Of a DNA stretch of 64,000 nt, positions 23,757-34,492 are shown in pieces. The DNA comes from Prinia subflava (lineage: Eukaryota; Chordata; Aves; Passeriformes; Cisticolidae): positions 496,001 to 560,000 of the forward strand of contig NW_026960612.1 of NCBI RefSeq assembly GCF_021018805.1, read 5' to 3'. Position numbers and translations under genes: made by a program. The notes below the pieces were generated by a model. It searched no databases. It was given only the letters and a program-made list of their open reading frames with translations, and was not told the DNA's origin. How positions within the stretch are numbered: position 1 is the stretch's first letter; every line of letters begins with the position of its first letter.

Positions 23757-24437
23757 TGTTATAAATGCTAATACGATATTCCAATTAAAATAATAATTTG
23801 TTTTATTAATAAAGATCGAATTACAGAATTTCGATTAACTTACGAACAGCGGAGATACTTGACAGTCTTTTTCCCGGGAAAATGCCAAGGGTGAACCGTG
23901 AGATACAGAACCTGGCAGTCTGCTATCTCCCCCAACGGTTCACAAATTTGCCCAGTTCGGGGCTTGGTTTTTATACACTTTTTTCTGCTCTCGGCAATAT
24001 TTCTCCATATGTCTTTTTGTTTCCCGGCTAGCTATTCAAATTTAAGGGTTTCTCTGACCAGGCTGGAAAGAGTTCTTTTCTCAGTTCATATGTTAATGTC
24101 CAGTTTCTATAGATCTTTATGGCTGATGAATGGTTGAGATATGGATGACGGTGCCTGATGATCTGTGAGGGTGTCAGCTGAGGTGCGGATCACTTGGCTA
24201 CCTTATCTTGATGGGTCTCCTCCCGGTGCTCGAGAAGGCTGCCGGTTTTCCCGTAAACCTTTTGTCTCTTTCTGAATGGGAGTTTCTAGGGTGGCGCCTG
24301 CTGTTTCAACATTTTTAATTTCACCAACTGCTACAAGGTCTCCTGAAACATATACTTTATACAATACACATTTATACAGTTTTATAGTTTTTCAATTAAC
24401 TATAAGAACATGAATTAATCATTTCACATTTTTCACA
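23757..24437 (-). mobile_element. gamma-like 3' LTR
   Basis: On the plus strand it runs from TGTTATAAATGC to TTTTTCACA. The left terminus is the reverse complement of the GCATTTATAACA end shared by this family; the right terminus matches the 41136 LTR start region (GAACATGAATTAA block). AATAAA on the minus strand is at plus 23802-23807. A polypurine tract (rc AAAAGAAATGGGAGAAT, plus 24438-24454) abuts the U3 end. No primer site follows on the left, so this is the 3' LTR of a minus-strand element whose interior lies to the right. Confidence 0.8.
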
Positions 24438-24454
24438 ATTCTCCCATTTCTTTT

Positions 24455-26709
24455 ATTAACTATTTAATTCATGTTCCCATACTTGGCATATTTTCTCCTT
24501 CTCCCTTTAGAAGGCAGTCTACCCTTTCTGATTGCATATTTACCCAACTTTCAATTTTAGACTAAATTTCAATTCTTTTGTTTTCCCAGGTGCTATTTCT
24601 CACAAATTCTATCATTAGCTTTTTCAATTCTATCTATATATTAATTGGAAATTCGTGGGTCTTTATCCCTGTTTCCGTTATATGGATTGGACTGCGTGAT
24701 GTTAAACCCCCCTCAGAGGTCCCTTTCAGTGGGATTTCTGAGGATGAAGAGAGCATTTGTGACTACTGATCTTTAGGTAGGGTCTGTCAGTTGAAATCCT
24801 TTTTGACTAATTTCATCCCCTGGTCTAAATTTCCTTTTTGAGGGTGCTCCAAGGTGGACTGAATTTTAGCTTCAGGGCCGTCTATGTTGGGAAACCTTGG
24901 GCTAAATTCAGTTTCATTATGCTGACCCTTTATTTGGCTTATAGTTAGGCTTATGATTATTAGAGTGATCTACAAACTGATTCCTCTGTTTATGCTAGCG
25001 CCCATTGGGTTGCATCCAATGGCGAGGTTTTTGTTTCTTCTCAAACAGCAGGTAAAGGTTGCCCAGACCCTCTTTCTGGTTTCTGCCTCATATCTACTAG
25101 GTGATTTCTCTTAGACGGCTTTAGCTGTTCTGTCGCGGCAGGAGCCTTTTGGACCAAAATTTTGGTTTCTATGTTTTTGCTTTTTCTCCCTCTGCCTGAT
25201 GAATTTTAGGTGTTATCTAATTGATTCCCGTTTTCTCTACCGATCACACGGTCAAAAATGTCTCTCTTAATATTACTCGCTCCCTTCTGGATTTTCTTTA
25301 AGGTGGATACAAAGGTTTTCCCTCTGGACTTCTCTAAGTCATAGCTCTGTGCTCCTTTAGGCTGTTATGTCCTCGATGTAAACGGATCTTCAAATCTCTT
25401 GGGGAAGAAATGACTCTGGATTTTCTTTAAGGTGGATACAAAGGTTTTCCCTCTGGACTTCTCTAAGTCATAGCTCTGTGCTCCTTTAGGCTGTTATGTC
25501 CTCGATGTAAACGGATCTTCAAATCTCTTGGGGAAGAAACGACTCTGGATTTTCTTTAAGGTGGATACAAAGGTTTTCCCTCTGGACTTCTCTAAGTCAT
25601 AGCTCTGTGCTCCTTTAGGCTGTTATGTCCTCGATGTAAACGGATCTTCAAATCTCTTGGGGAAGAAACGACTCGGGATTTTCTTTTGGGGCCTCCTGGG
25701 GATGTAGTTCCTCCTTAATTTTGGGGGCACGGGTTCACTTCTTCTTATGTCTCTTCACAGTGGCACCTGTTGTAAAAGGAACACAACAGGGGAACCCTCT
25801 AACTGAGGGGTTAGAAAAGACTATACTTTTGTTATATGGGGGTAACCTCTTACTAAAATTTATCTAATCATATGTAAATCAAAATCTTGCAATTTTATCT
25901 AACAATTAACAATCTATGCACAATGTAAATTTAAATAAGCACAGTACTTTTGAACAATCTACAGAAATGCTTTTCAGGAAGAGTGCTTGCTATGGCTATT
26001 ATTCAGACTATTTGAATATTTGAATGAGCTTTTCTAGTTCATAATTCCCACATCATCTCTATACAAAAAATAATCTATCACACAATTCTACACACAACTC
26101 ACAATCTCTGTTCTGTACAAAAACAATTCAGCACACAATTTAAAATACAATTTAAAACACAATCTAGAATCTCCTTTTTGTACTAATAGAAAGGGAATTT
26201 TACTTCTTATTAAATGAGATTTATAATAATAATATTGACAAACAACACTTATGTATATATTTCTGATACATCCAAAAGTGCTTATCTACGCTTGGGTGTT
26301 ATACAATATGTAAATAAGCATTAAGACAACTTATAATCCCACAGACTAGCTTTAGGTAATACGCTTGTAATGAAGAAGAGCTACTTAAGTAAAATCAGTA
26401 TTTAAACAAGATAACATTTAAGATCTCAATTATAATCTTGGGTAATATTTTAACAAGGCATAGAAAAGCTAAAGAATTGTTTCTACAAATGACAGATCTT
26501 AATCTTTTATAACATATGTAGTATCTCAATTTCTCAAAATAAACTAAGCATACAGAAGCAATAAAAACAAAAGGTACACATAACACTAGCAGCAATGTCT
26601 TGCTTTACACATATTACATGATTATTATAGAAATGGCATCACCTCAGACACTTCTCATAGCTTGTTGAGAATCTGAGTTCTTTAGCTTTTATATATATAG
26701 GACATATAT
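24455..26709 (-). pseudogene. decayed interior (probably env region) of the minus-strand gamma-like ERV
   Basis: Lies between the polypurine tract/3' LTR at 24454 and the integrase C-terminus at 26917 on the minus strand, where env would be expected. No env motif could be identified; the longest open stretch (26395-26595) encodes a short hydrophobic peptide. A 129-bp unit is repeated three times at 25287-25673. The assignment is by position only. Confidence 0.4.
25287..25673. repeat. three tandem copies of a 129-bp unit
   Basis: Units start at 25287, 25416 and 25545 (ctggattttctttaagg, later copies nearly identical) and a partial fourth begins at 25674 (cgggattttctttt). Copies differ at only one or two positions, so the expansion is much younger than the decayed ERV interior it sits in, or it has been homogenised. 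Confidence 0.92.
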
Positions 26710-26778
26710 ATATAGGCTAGGACAGGGACAGCCCAGCCCCTTTTTTTTTTTTTTTTTGACCGGGAAACTTGTTCATAA
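26710..26778 (-). mobile_element. truncated LTR3-family fragment
   Basis: On the minus strand it starts TGTTATGAACAAGTTTCCC, then an A run and GGGCTGGGCTGTCC, ending at CCTAGCC where an AT dinucleotide-rich tract begins. The first 69 bases match the LTRs at 39237-39721 (minus) and 44091-44433 (plus). The rest of the LTR is missing. Confidence 0.8.
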
Positions 26779-26916
26779 CAAATCCCTCCTCTATGTCTTT
26801 GATCGGGCTGAAGCCCGCATCAATTTACAGTCTCTTACTGGGGGTTCTCTTAGTAGATAATGCTTCGGTCTTTCCTTGACAGTTAATTTTTGGTCTCCTG
26901 GTCTCTCAATTGCGTT

Positions 26917-27076
26917 CTACGTAGAAGAGCTGGCAGGTGGTCCTGTTGTGTCTGATGCGGCATTAGGGGGCGGTTCTGGTCCTTTAATTCTGGTAACGTG
27001 GGTCCAACTTCTTTCTGGAGTTCGCACTGCGGTACGTGTGGAAAGCAGCACCTGGAAGGGACTTTCACATTTGGGG
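26917..27076 (-). pseudogene. pol: gamma-like integrase C-terminus
   Basis: The minus-strand frame reads SPFQVLLSTRTAVRTPERSW and THVTRIKGPEPPP before a stop at 26917-26919. This is the end of a gammaretroviral integrase; the matching segment at 42925-43010 reads GPFLVLLTTDTAIGTAEKSW and IHTSRVKK. Upstream pol is cut off by the CR1 insertion at about 27190. Confidence 0.75.
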
Positions 27077-27191
27077 TTACTTAATTAATATTCAATCTCT
27101 GGGACTGTAATTATGGGCACTGGTATCCAGGGGGGAAATTCAGACTTTCTTTTTGAGACTTTCTAGTGTTTTCTTTCAACTTTCAGATTTG

Positions 27192-28800
27192 CAGAATTAC
27201 TGAATCATTAGGCTGGAAGGGACCTCTAGGATCAAGTCTAACTCTAATTAAACTATGGCACTAAGTGTCACATCTAGTCCCTTCTTACACACATCTAGGG
27301 ATGGTGACTTTACTACTTCTCTAGGCAGAAAAAATTTTGGCACCGCTTAAGACTGTGTTCTCGTTCTATCAGTTTCTGCTTGAAGAACCAGACTAACTCT
27401 CACCTTATCATAACTACCTTTCAGGGAGTTGTAGAGTGATAAGGTTACTTCTGAATCTCTTTTTCTCTAGGCTAAACAACTTCAGCTCTTCCAGCTAGTA
27501 TTTATAGGGCTAGTATTCTAAGCTTCTCACTAGCTTTTTTGCTTTCTTTTGACATGCTCAAGCATCTTAACATCTTTCTTAAACTGAGGGGCTCAGAATT
27601 GGGCACAATACTCAAGGCGTGGCCTCACCAATGCTATGCACAAGGAAAGAATGACCTTTCTGCTCCCGCTGGCCACACTATTCTCGATACAGCCCACGAT
27701 ACTGTTGGCTTTGGCCATCAGGGCATATTGCTGGCTCATATTTAGTTGGTTATCAACTAGCACTTTCAGGTCTCTTTCTGCTTGGGTACTGTCCAGCCAC
27801 ACTACCTTCAGCTTGTAATGTTACAGGGGGTTATTGTGGCTAAAATGCAACACCTGGGATTTGGACTTATTAAACGTTATTGGATTTTGCTTATCTAATC
27901 ATTTTAGGTTTCTCTACAGAGTCTTCTTACTCTCTAACAGATGGACACGTGCTCTCAGCTTAGTGTCGTCTGTAAATTTACTAATGAAGGACTCAACACT
28001 TTCATCTGTGTTATTAATAAATATAATAAATAGAACTGGCTTCAGCACAGACTTTTGAGGGACACCACTGGTGGCTGGTTGCCTGCTGGATGCAGCACTA
28101 TTCATTACTACTCTTTGGGCTTGGGTATCTAGCCAGTTCTTAACTTATCAAAGAGTGTTCTTGTATAAGCTGTGGGAAACAGTGTCAAAGACTTCGCTGA
28201 AGTCTAAACAGACAACACAAACAACTTTTCTTGTATTTACCAGGCGGGTCACCTGGTCATAAAAGGAGGCTAGTGGGGTCAAACACAACTTACTTCTCTT
28301 AAGCTCATGCTGGTTGGGTCTGATACTCTGTCTATCTCATCAGTGCTGCACAATAGCTCTCAGTATAAACTGCTTTATTATCTTACTCGGTACTTTGGTC
28401 AGGCTAACTGGCATATAATTACTAGGCTCTTCTCTACTTTTTATGAATGGGAATTACATCAGCCAGCTCTCAGTCATCAAGAACTTCACTAGTGAGTTGG
28501 GACTGTTGGTAGATGATGGAGAGTGGCTTTGCAAACTTATCTGTCAGCTCTCTTATCTCTTTGGGATGGATTTCATGTGAGTGGGCATTCAAGCAAATTA
28601 CTACTTCTCTGACTACTTTGTTTTTGATTACAGGAGGACTATTCTGTTCTTTAACACTATCTACTGACTCAGTATGACAACTGTCTTGAAGACAAACTGT
28701 CTTCTCACTAAAGACGGCAGCAAAACAAAGCATGAAGCACTTCTGCTTTCTCTCCATCTGCAGTTACTAAATTTCTTCTTACTTTGAATCGTGTTCTAGA
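27192..28800 (-). mobile_element. CR1 LINE, 5'-truncated, inserted in ERV pol
   Basis: The minus strand carries the CR1 3' end (GGTCCCTTCCAGCC near 27215) and degraded ORF2 reverse transcriptase blocks: KVLVDNQLNMSQQ then VRPRLEYCAQF (27802-27593), TSGVPQKSVLKPVLF and SKFTDDTKL (28105-27914), and SEVLDD with PLSIIYQQSQLT (28757-28470). Several stops and frameshifts separate them. The 3' terminus appears complete and the 5' end is undefined; similar sequence may run on to 29141. It is antisense on the plus strand, in the same orientation as the ERV it interrupts. Confidence 0.9.
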
Positions 28801-29141
28801 TTGGCTAGGGGTTCTCTAGTGAGAAACTGCATAGGGTGATGAATTCTAAGTCACTTGTGTTCATTATTCTAGAGTCAGCCAACTACTGTTAAGCCTTCTG
28901 GCTTAGCAATTTTTCTTTTGCACGATCAACCTTTGGACTTTTTTTATTAGGGTAGCTGTTACTGCAACTGTTTGCAGGCAAGTTGGCCATCTCTTAACTG
29001 TTGGGTCTAGTAGTTTTGAGAGGTAGACTATAGACTTTGATTCTCACTCTCAGGGGTCTATAGTCTCTCATGCTTTGCTTTCTTCTTGGTTTGGATTTTA
29101 GCAGGTATCTACTAAGGGCATCTTATGGTCTTTTGGGGGCT
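28801..29141. other. unassigned flank of the ERVK-like provirus
   Basis: Between the last recognisable CR1 block and the provirus TSD. It may be further CR1 ORF2 sequence (a weak match just above 28760) or ERV interior; no feature is supportable. Confidence 0.4.
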
Positions 29142-29147
29142 ACAGTC

Positions 29148-29547
29148 TGTTGTCGAACCCTGGAAAGACTGGGGACTAGAGTAACGGGAGACCAAACCAG
29201 TATGGTTTCCAGCACGAACTCCCCTTTATTCCGCGAGATGGCCGGTTAAGTACAGAGCAGATAGTTTACAGTAGCAGGTGCATTGTGATAGGCGGTGAGC
29301 ATACAGAAGTATGTAAGCAATCTAGGATTAAGGTGGCTACGGAGATCTAGTGCCATTACCTCCATGCTGCGAGTGGCCATACCTTAACACATACCTAGCA
29401 GGAGATAAGTTTATCTGCTACTACGTATGCTGAACGTTCTGCGGCCTACTAGGCCCAGGCCTGAGGCCTAGTTTGGCCTAGTCTGGAATAGCTCAAATGG
29501 TATCTGTGAGCATATCATGCCCACGATACCTGAGAAACTCGGCCACA
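29148..29547 (-). repeat. 3' LTR of the ERVK-like provirus
   Basis: 400 bp; on the minus strand TGTGGCCGAG to CGACAACA. AATAAA corresponds to plus 29225-29230. Differs from the 5' LTR at four sites (three on the CTAGAGTAACG-to-GATGG stretch, one at CATACC[T/G]TAAC). The env reading frame ends inside it. Confidence 0.95.
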
Positions 29548-30836
29548 GTTCCCCCTTTTTCTTTTTGGGCTATCCAAACTGACGTTAAGGCACGGTCAGC
29601 TAATTTGCGCATGCATTGTATCAAGCAAGGCACTATTGTCAAAACTACTATGACAGCAATAAAGATCATTATACCAAAACGAATTAAATCCACAATCCAC
29701 CCGGTGAGATTCCAAGACTTCAGCCAATTGTCAAACGGAGTGTTCTCAACTACAAGGTGTTTCATGTTGTCCCTCAACTGCGCTAACTGCTGATGTATCG
29801 ACCGTGAGTGGTCTGATAAATTCATGCAGCACATGCCTTCAAACTCTTCGCATCCATGCCCCTGAGCCAAAAGAAGGAAGTCAATCGCGGCTCGGTTCTG
29901 GAGCACTGAATGGCGAATGCCACTAACATCTTCAGCAAGCTCACTCAACAACTTCATCGTTATGTTAATCTGTTTCCCTGTCCAGCAGGCTAAATGTTTC
30001 AGTTGTGTGAGGGCTTGTGCTGAAGCAACTCCTGGGGCAAAAATGGATGCTGAGATCACGGCTGGAGGCTGCCATAGGGTAACTTGATCTTTGCAGTTGG
30101 GACCTAGTTGAGACATACTGCGCTTGACTCGTTGAGCCTTCCTTGGCAAGCCTAGAACCTGGTGAATACTAGGTGCGAACAGAGTTAGTTTACCAAAATA
30201 ACACGGTCCTCCGACACTGTTTGGAGGTACTGTGGACCATGCTCTATCTCCGCAAACTAAAAAGATTCCTGGTGGCAATCTCTTAGCAGCTGTTGTCAAT
30301 TGCGTGACAGATCTGACCCAACTATTACAATACTCAGAGTAATTGTAATACAATGGTGAATGAGGGGACAGCCACGTATCGTGGCCTTTCAATTGCTGCT
30401 CATCTATGATTAATAGACTTGAATTCACTGCAAAGCGCCCAAAGACAAGACAATAGTTTCCTGGCACAGAACCTAAAAGATTAAGCTCCTGAGGTTCTGG
30501 ACCAGCAGTTCGAAGGTTTCGCGCTATGGCAGCAGCTTGTGGCCCTAAAGCACCTTTTGGGTCAATGCTGACAGGGGTTAAAGACTTGAACTCTGCCATG
30601 GAGGTCAGTGGAACTCCAATCAAGCAGGTTCTAAAAGGATTGGATGGCGTCGCTAGAGATAAACAAAAGGAATCCTGCTTAGTTTGTTTGGCCCAAGTAA
30701 CCCACATGTTCTCCCTTGTGTCAATGTCAAACATCCCTGCTCTTATTTTTACTACCACACTGATTAAAACCAACACCCTCATGCTTAACATTTCACCCAT
30801 TGTGACAAGCACACAGTGTAGCACACAGGCTATCAA
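29493..30836 (-). CDS. env: ERVK-like provirus Env glycoprotein
   Basis: 447 codons, open. An N-terminal hydrophobic signal region (residues about 8-33) is followed by an SU with several N-glycosylation sequons. A furin-type RVKR site near residue 240 separates SU from TM. TM has a fusion-peptide-like stretch, a conserved LQNRAAIDFLLLAQGHGC block with a CX6CC-type loop (GCEEFEGMCC), and a membrane span (FIAVIVVLTIVPCLIQCM). The TM most resembles alpharetroviral-type Env. The frame reads through the polypurine tract and about 55 bases into the LTR. Env would mediate entry; whether this copy is expressed or functional is unknown. The annotated ATG is the first in frame; MGEML or MRVLV a few residues on are alternatives. 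Confidence 0.88.
   Translation of the reverse strand: MIACVLHCVLVTMGEMLSMRVLVLISVVVKIRAGMFDIDTRENMWVTWAKQTKQDSFCLSLATPSNPFRTCLIGVPLTSMAEFKSLTPVSIDPKGALGPQAAAIARNLRTAGPEPQELNLLGSVPGNYCLVFGRFAVNSSLLIIDEQQLKGHDTWLSPHSPLYYNYSEYCNSWVRSVTQLTTAAKRLPPGIFLVCGDRAWSTVPPNSVGGPCYFGKLTLFAPSIHQVLGLPRKAQRVKRSMSQLGPNCKDQVTLWQPPAVISASIFAPGVASAQALTQLKHLACWTGKQINITMKLLSELAEDVSGIRHSVLQNRAAIDFLLLAQGHGCEEFEGMCCMNLSDHSRSIHQQLAQLRDNMKHLVVENTPFDNWLKSWNLTGWIVDLIRFGIMIFIAVIVVLTIVPCLIQCMRKLADRALTSVWIAQKEKGGTVAEFLRYRGHDMLTDTI
29548..29562 (-). promoter_or_regulatory. polypurine tract of the ERVK-like provirus
   Basis: The minus strand reads AAAAAGGGGGAAC directly before the 3' LTR, the expected plus-strand primer. It lies inside the env frame. 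Confidence 0.85.
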
Positions 30837-30913
30837 CCTAAAACCCTAACCAATAACTTATCGTGCCTCTAAGTGTCACACAATAACAGTGCAATGATAT
30901 AGTATTAAAACAG

Positions 30914-32908
30914 TCAATTTTCAGCACTCTCCGCGTCTTCTTGAGGTGCTTCAGGTAAGTCGTCGCTGTCTCTGTGAGTGTCACCGCCGGTTGGTATCTT
31001 TTCTTGTGGACACGCACGGGTAAAGCGACTCGGCACCCAGACAGGTCCTGCTTCTCCTGCAGAAACACACATATAACCGCGACCATTAAACAAGACTGGA
31101 CTGGGTCCCTGCCATTCACCCATTCGCATGTCCTTATGATATACGTAAAGTCCTGGAATTGCTTGTGGTCTCCCTTCTTTCACAGCCTGGTGGTGGATGA
31201 CAACTGCAGGCTCTTCTCGCCCTTCTGCTAGGCATAAGTAATTTAAAGTGAACAGTACTTTAGATAAACGATTGGTCACATCTAGATCATTGCTTTGCTT
31301 CTGTTTTGTGAGATACTCTTTCAGCGTCCGATGAGCCCGTTCCACAATGGCTTGGCCAGTAGGAGAGTGAGGAATCCCGGTAGTATGTTTGACTCCCCAC
31401 TTTTGCAGAAACCTAGCAACTCGTTGTCCCACATAAGCTGGACCATTGTCAGTTTTGATTTCTGCAGGCACTCCCATCACCGAAAAGCAAACAGTCAAAT
31501 GTCTCTCAACGTGCAGAGCTCTTTCCCCAGTTTGTGCTGTGGCCCAAATGAATTTGGAGTAGGTGTCAATAGTGACATGAACATATTTCAACCTTCCAAA
31601 CTCTGGGATGTGTGTTACATCCATTTGCCACAGTTCCAGGGCTTTCATTCCTCGAGGATTCGTGCCTAGGCCAAGACCTGGCCCGTGATGACTGCATTGA
31701 GGGCAGGCACGCACGATCCCCTGTGCATCGTTCATAGATATTTGAAACTGACGACGCAAGGCTCTAGCATTCTGATGGAAGTTCTCGTGGCTGTTGCGAG
31801 CTCTGACAAATTTGCTTTCAGGAGGGACATGGGCAACGCAACTGACTGCAGCATCTGCCCGTGCATTGCCTTCTCCCAAACCATTGTTGCACTGATGACT
31901 ACGAATGTGCATCACGCAAAAGGCATGCTGACGCTGTCTGAGTATACTCCTCAGTCGCAGAAATAGTTCTCTGAGGCGCTGATTCTGAGTGGTCTTAATG
32001 AGTGCATCTTCGATTCTTTGTACCACTCCAACCACATACAAAGAATCTGACACCACATTAAGAGGTTCCTTGTTCCAGGTTTGCAAAGCCCAACACACTG
32101 CTCCCAGTTCCATGGTCTGCAAGCTGTCTCCGGCTTCACTGTGGATTAAATGCTGCTTCCATTCTCCTTGCTGTTTCCAGACACACACAGCTCTTTGTGT
32201 CTTTCGGCCAGCATCCGTATAAACTGTTCTGCCTTCCACAGGTGTCATGGAACACAAAGGCTTCTCCAGCCACTGATGGCGTGCAATCAGAGTCCACATC
32301 GGACCCTTTGGCTGTCGGTTGTGAACCACACCTGTAAAACCTAACAATGCTTCTTGCAGCTCCACAGAATGTCTCAGCTTCCAGTCCAGATCTTCATTTC
32401 TGATCGGAACACTGATATCTGCTGGTTCTTCCCCATCGATCTCTAAAATCCTATCTCTCCCTTTCCTGATGAGCATGGCAAGGGCTTCTGTTCTTGTCAT
32501 AACACGACTCTTCGGCTGCACCGGCAAGAACACCCATTCAATCACCCCAGCTGTCGATTTTAACCCAGACTGGTGTTCCCCCTTTTTCTTTTGCCATTGA
32601 AAGATGATGGCAAACGGACAGGCATCTGCGTTGGAGAGGAACAGTGACAGTGGCAGGTGTTCTATGCGGCGAATGCTCCAACCCCGTTGCAGCTTCTCTG
32701 ACACCTTGACTAAGGCTCGTTGCTGTTCAGGGGTACATTGTCGAAGGCTACTGGCATCACTACTGTGTAGCCATGGTAGAAACGGTTGCAAGTCCTCATT
32801 GGTGATTCCTACAATGGGACGAACCCATTGCAGGTCTCCAAAAAGTCTCTGAGCATCATATAACGTTGAAATGTTGGTATGTAATTTTCTGTGGCCGGAT
32901 TTGTGCAC
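30914..32908 (-). pseudogene. pol: ERVK-like pol, C-terminal part (RT connection, RNase H, integrase)
   Basis: 664 codons open, entered from the RT frame only by a one-base shift. Order: RT thumb/connection (LYDAQRLFGDLQWVRP), RNase H with catalytic blocks TVYTDAG, LGAVCWAL and VVSDSLY, then integrase with the HENFHQN...CPQC zinc motif, LWQMDVTHIPEF, KTDNGPAYVG and VERAHRTLKE for the DDE triad. Removes viral RNA from the hybrid and joins cDNA to the chromosome. Internally intact; inactive only because the upstream RT is out of frame. The start given is just where the frame opens. Confidence 0.9.
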
Positions 32909-33602
32909 TCGTGATCAGCCATCCTAAGTACTTCCACGGGGCTGATCGTTGTATTTTTTCCGGGGCCATAGTCAGACCACGATGTTTTAATTGCGTGATC
33001 AGCCAGTCCAAGTCCTCTGTGGGCAGAGGCTCCTTAGTAGCAACAAGGATGTCATCGACGTAGTGATAAATCATTGCATTGGAAAAACGCTGACGAATCG
33101 GCTGCAAAGCCCAATTGACGAATATCTGGCACATGGTAGGCGAGGTACGACTTCCCTGAGGAAGAGTTACCCATTCATACCGTTGTGCTGGCGCTGCTCT
33201 GTTAATAGATGGCACAGTGAAGGCAAAGCGCGGAGTATCTTGAGGGTGGAGTGGGATCGTGAAAAAACAATCCTTCAAATCGATGATCACAGTGTCCCAA
33301 CCTTGAGGAATCATGGTCGGTGCTGGCAAGCCTGGTTGCAGAGCACCCATCGCTTGCATCTGCTCATTAACCTTACGAAGGTCATGTAGCAGTCTCCATT
33401 TCCCTGATTTTTTAGGGATGACAAAAATCGGTGTGTTCCATGGACTCACTGAGGGTCGAATGTGACCTGCTTCTAATTGTTCCTGCACCATTTGCTTGGT
33501 AATTCGCAGCCTCTTCTCTGTCATTGGCCACTGCTCAACCCACACAGGGGTATCAGTTAACCAGGTGATTTTTAAAATGGGTGGCTGCTCTGCAGTGGCC
33601 AC
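32856..33602 (-). pseudogene. pol: ERVK-like pol, reverse transcriptase fingers/palm
   Basis: 248 codons, opening in the -1 frame relative to protease. Contains SPWNTPIFVIPKKSGKWRLL, the DLKDCFFTIPLHP block, the LPQGSRTSP block and the catalytic IYHYVDDILVA. The frame ends at 32856 shortly after PWKYLGW; the true continuation is in another frame (30914-32908). A single-base indel in the A/T-rich CAGAAAATTAC stretch around 32880 would explain the break. Otherwise RT active-site residues are intact. Confidence 0.9.
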
Positions 33603-34492
33603 TAAGGAAAATGCCAGTCAGTAGTCAAAACCATCCCTATTTGGGAAAGCACATCTCTTCCTAGCAGCCCCAGAATCTCTTCATGCATTGGCACAACATA
33701 TAGATGAGCCACAACCACTTGTCCATCTTCAAAGATGATCCGAATAGGATCTGCACTTATTGAGGGAACAGTCAGGCCTCCTACGCCCACAACGCGGGTA
33801 TAGGGGGATGTCAAAGGCCAATGAGAAGGCCAATGTAATTTGTTAATTAAAGATATGTCTGCGCCGGTGTCTGGAAGTGGTTCCACGCCAATAATTTCAT
33901 CGCCTCGTTGCAGCTTCACTGCAATCCGTGGCCGCTCGTGTAAATCCACTGTAAGGAAAACACTGTGTCCCATAGATCCAAAGCTCCCAGCTCCGCCTTC
34001 AGCTTTCGCAGGCTGCTTTTGGGACTGACGACGTGGCAGGATGTTCTCAAAGGGGATGATCTGAGCAATCTTGCTCCCCTTTGGGATTGTCACAGGAGGC
34101 TGCAGGGCATAAACCATTACTTTTAACTGTCCAGTGTAATTAGCATTGATGACTCCTGGCACCACCATAATACCCTGTTTGCTCGTGGAGGCTCCTCCCA
34201 ATATCAAACCTCCAGCTGAGGAAACTGTATTATAGATGGGTTCAGAGACATCAGTTGGGATTAGAGTGACTTCCTTATCTTGCAAGGTGACTTCTTCTGC
34301 TGCTGTTATGTCCACACCAACACTTCTCCACGCAGCAGGTCTGGTCCGGTTTAATGAGTCGTTTTTGGGGTCTGGTGGGCTGAGGCATTGATTTGTGTCT
34401 TGGCGCGCTGCCTCGGCGCGCTGGCCGTGAAGTTTCCCTGTTTCCTGCAGATCTCTGTGGCATGGGTGTCCACATTGCAGTGGTGACACCAA
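33602..34492 (-). CDS. pro: ERVK-like dUTPase-protease (pro)
   Basis: 296 codons open in the -1 frame relative to gag; translated as a Gag-Pro frameshift product, so the first ATG shown is not a real start. Residues about 55-150 form a dUTPase domain (WRSVGVDI, GLILGGASTSKQG, VPGVINANYTG), which would hydrolyse dUTP. The aspartic protease follows, with LPDTGADISLI as active site and LLGRDVL near the end. It would cleave the polyproteins during maturation. Pol overlaps its end by a further -1 frame. Confidence 0.9.
   Translation of the reverse strand: MVSPLQCGHPCHRDLQETGKLHGQRAEAARQDTNQCLSPPDPKNDSLNRTRPAAWRSVGVDITAAEEVTLQDKEVTLIPTDVSEPIYNTVSSAGGLILGGASTSKQGIMVVPGVINANYTGQLKVMVYALQPPVTIPKGSKIAQIIPFENILPRRQSQKQPAKAEGGAGSFGSMGHSVFLTVDLHERPRIAVKLQRGDEIIGVEPLPDTGADISLINKLHWPSHWPLTSPYTRVVGVGGLTVPSISADPIRIIFEDGQVVVAHLYVVPMHEEILGLLGRDVLSQIGMVLTTDWHFP

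Noticed and set aside
25287..25673. CRISPR-like array
   Set aside because: Units are contiguous 129-bp direct repeats without unique spacers, in eukaryotic ERV sequence.
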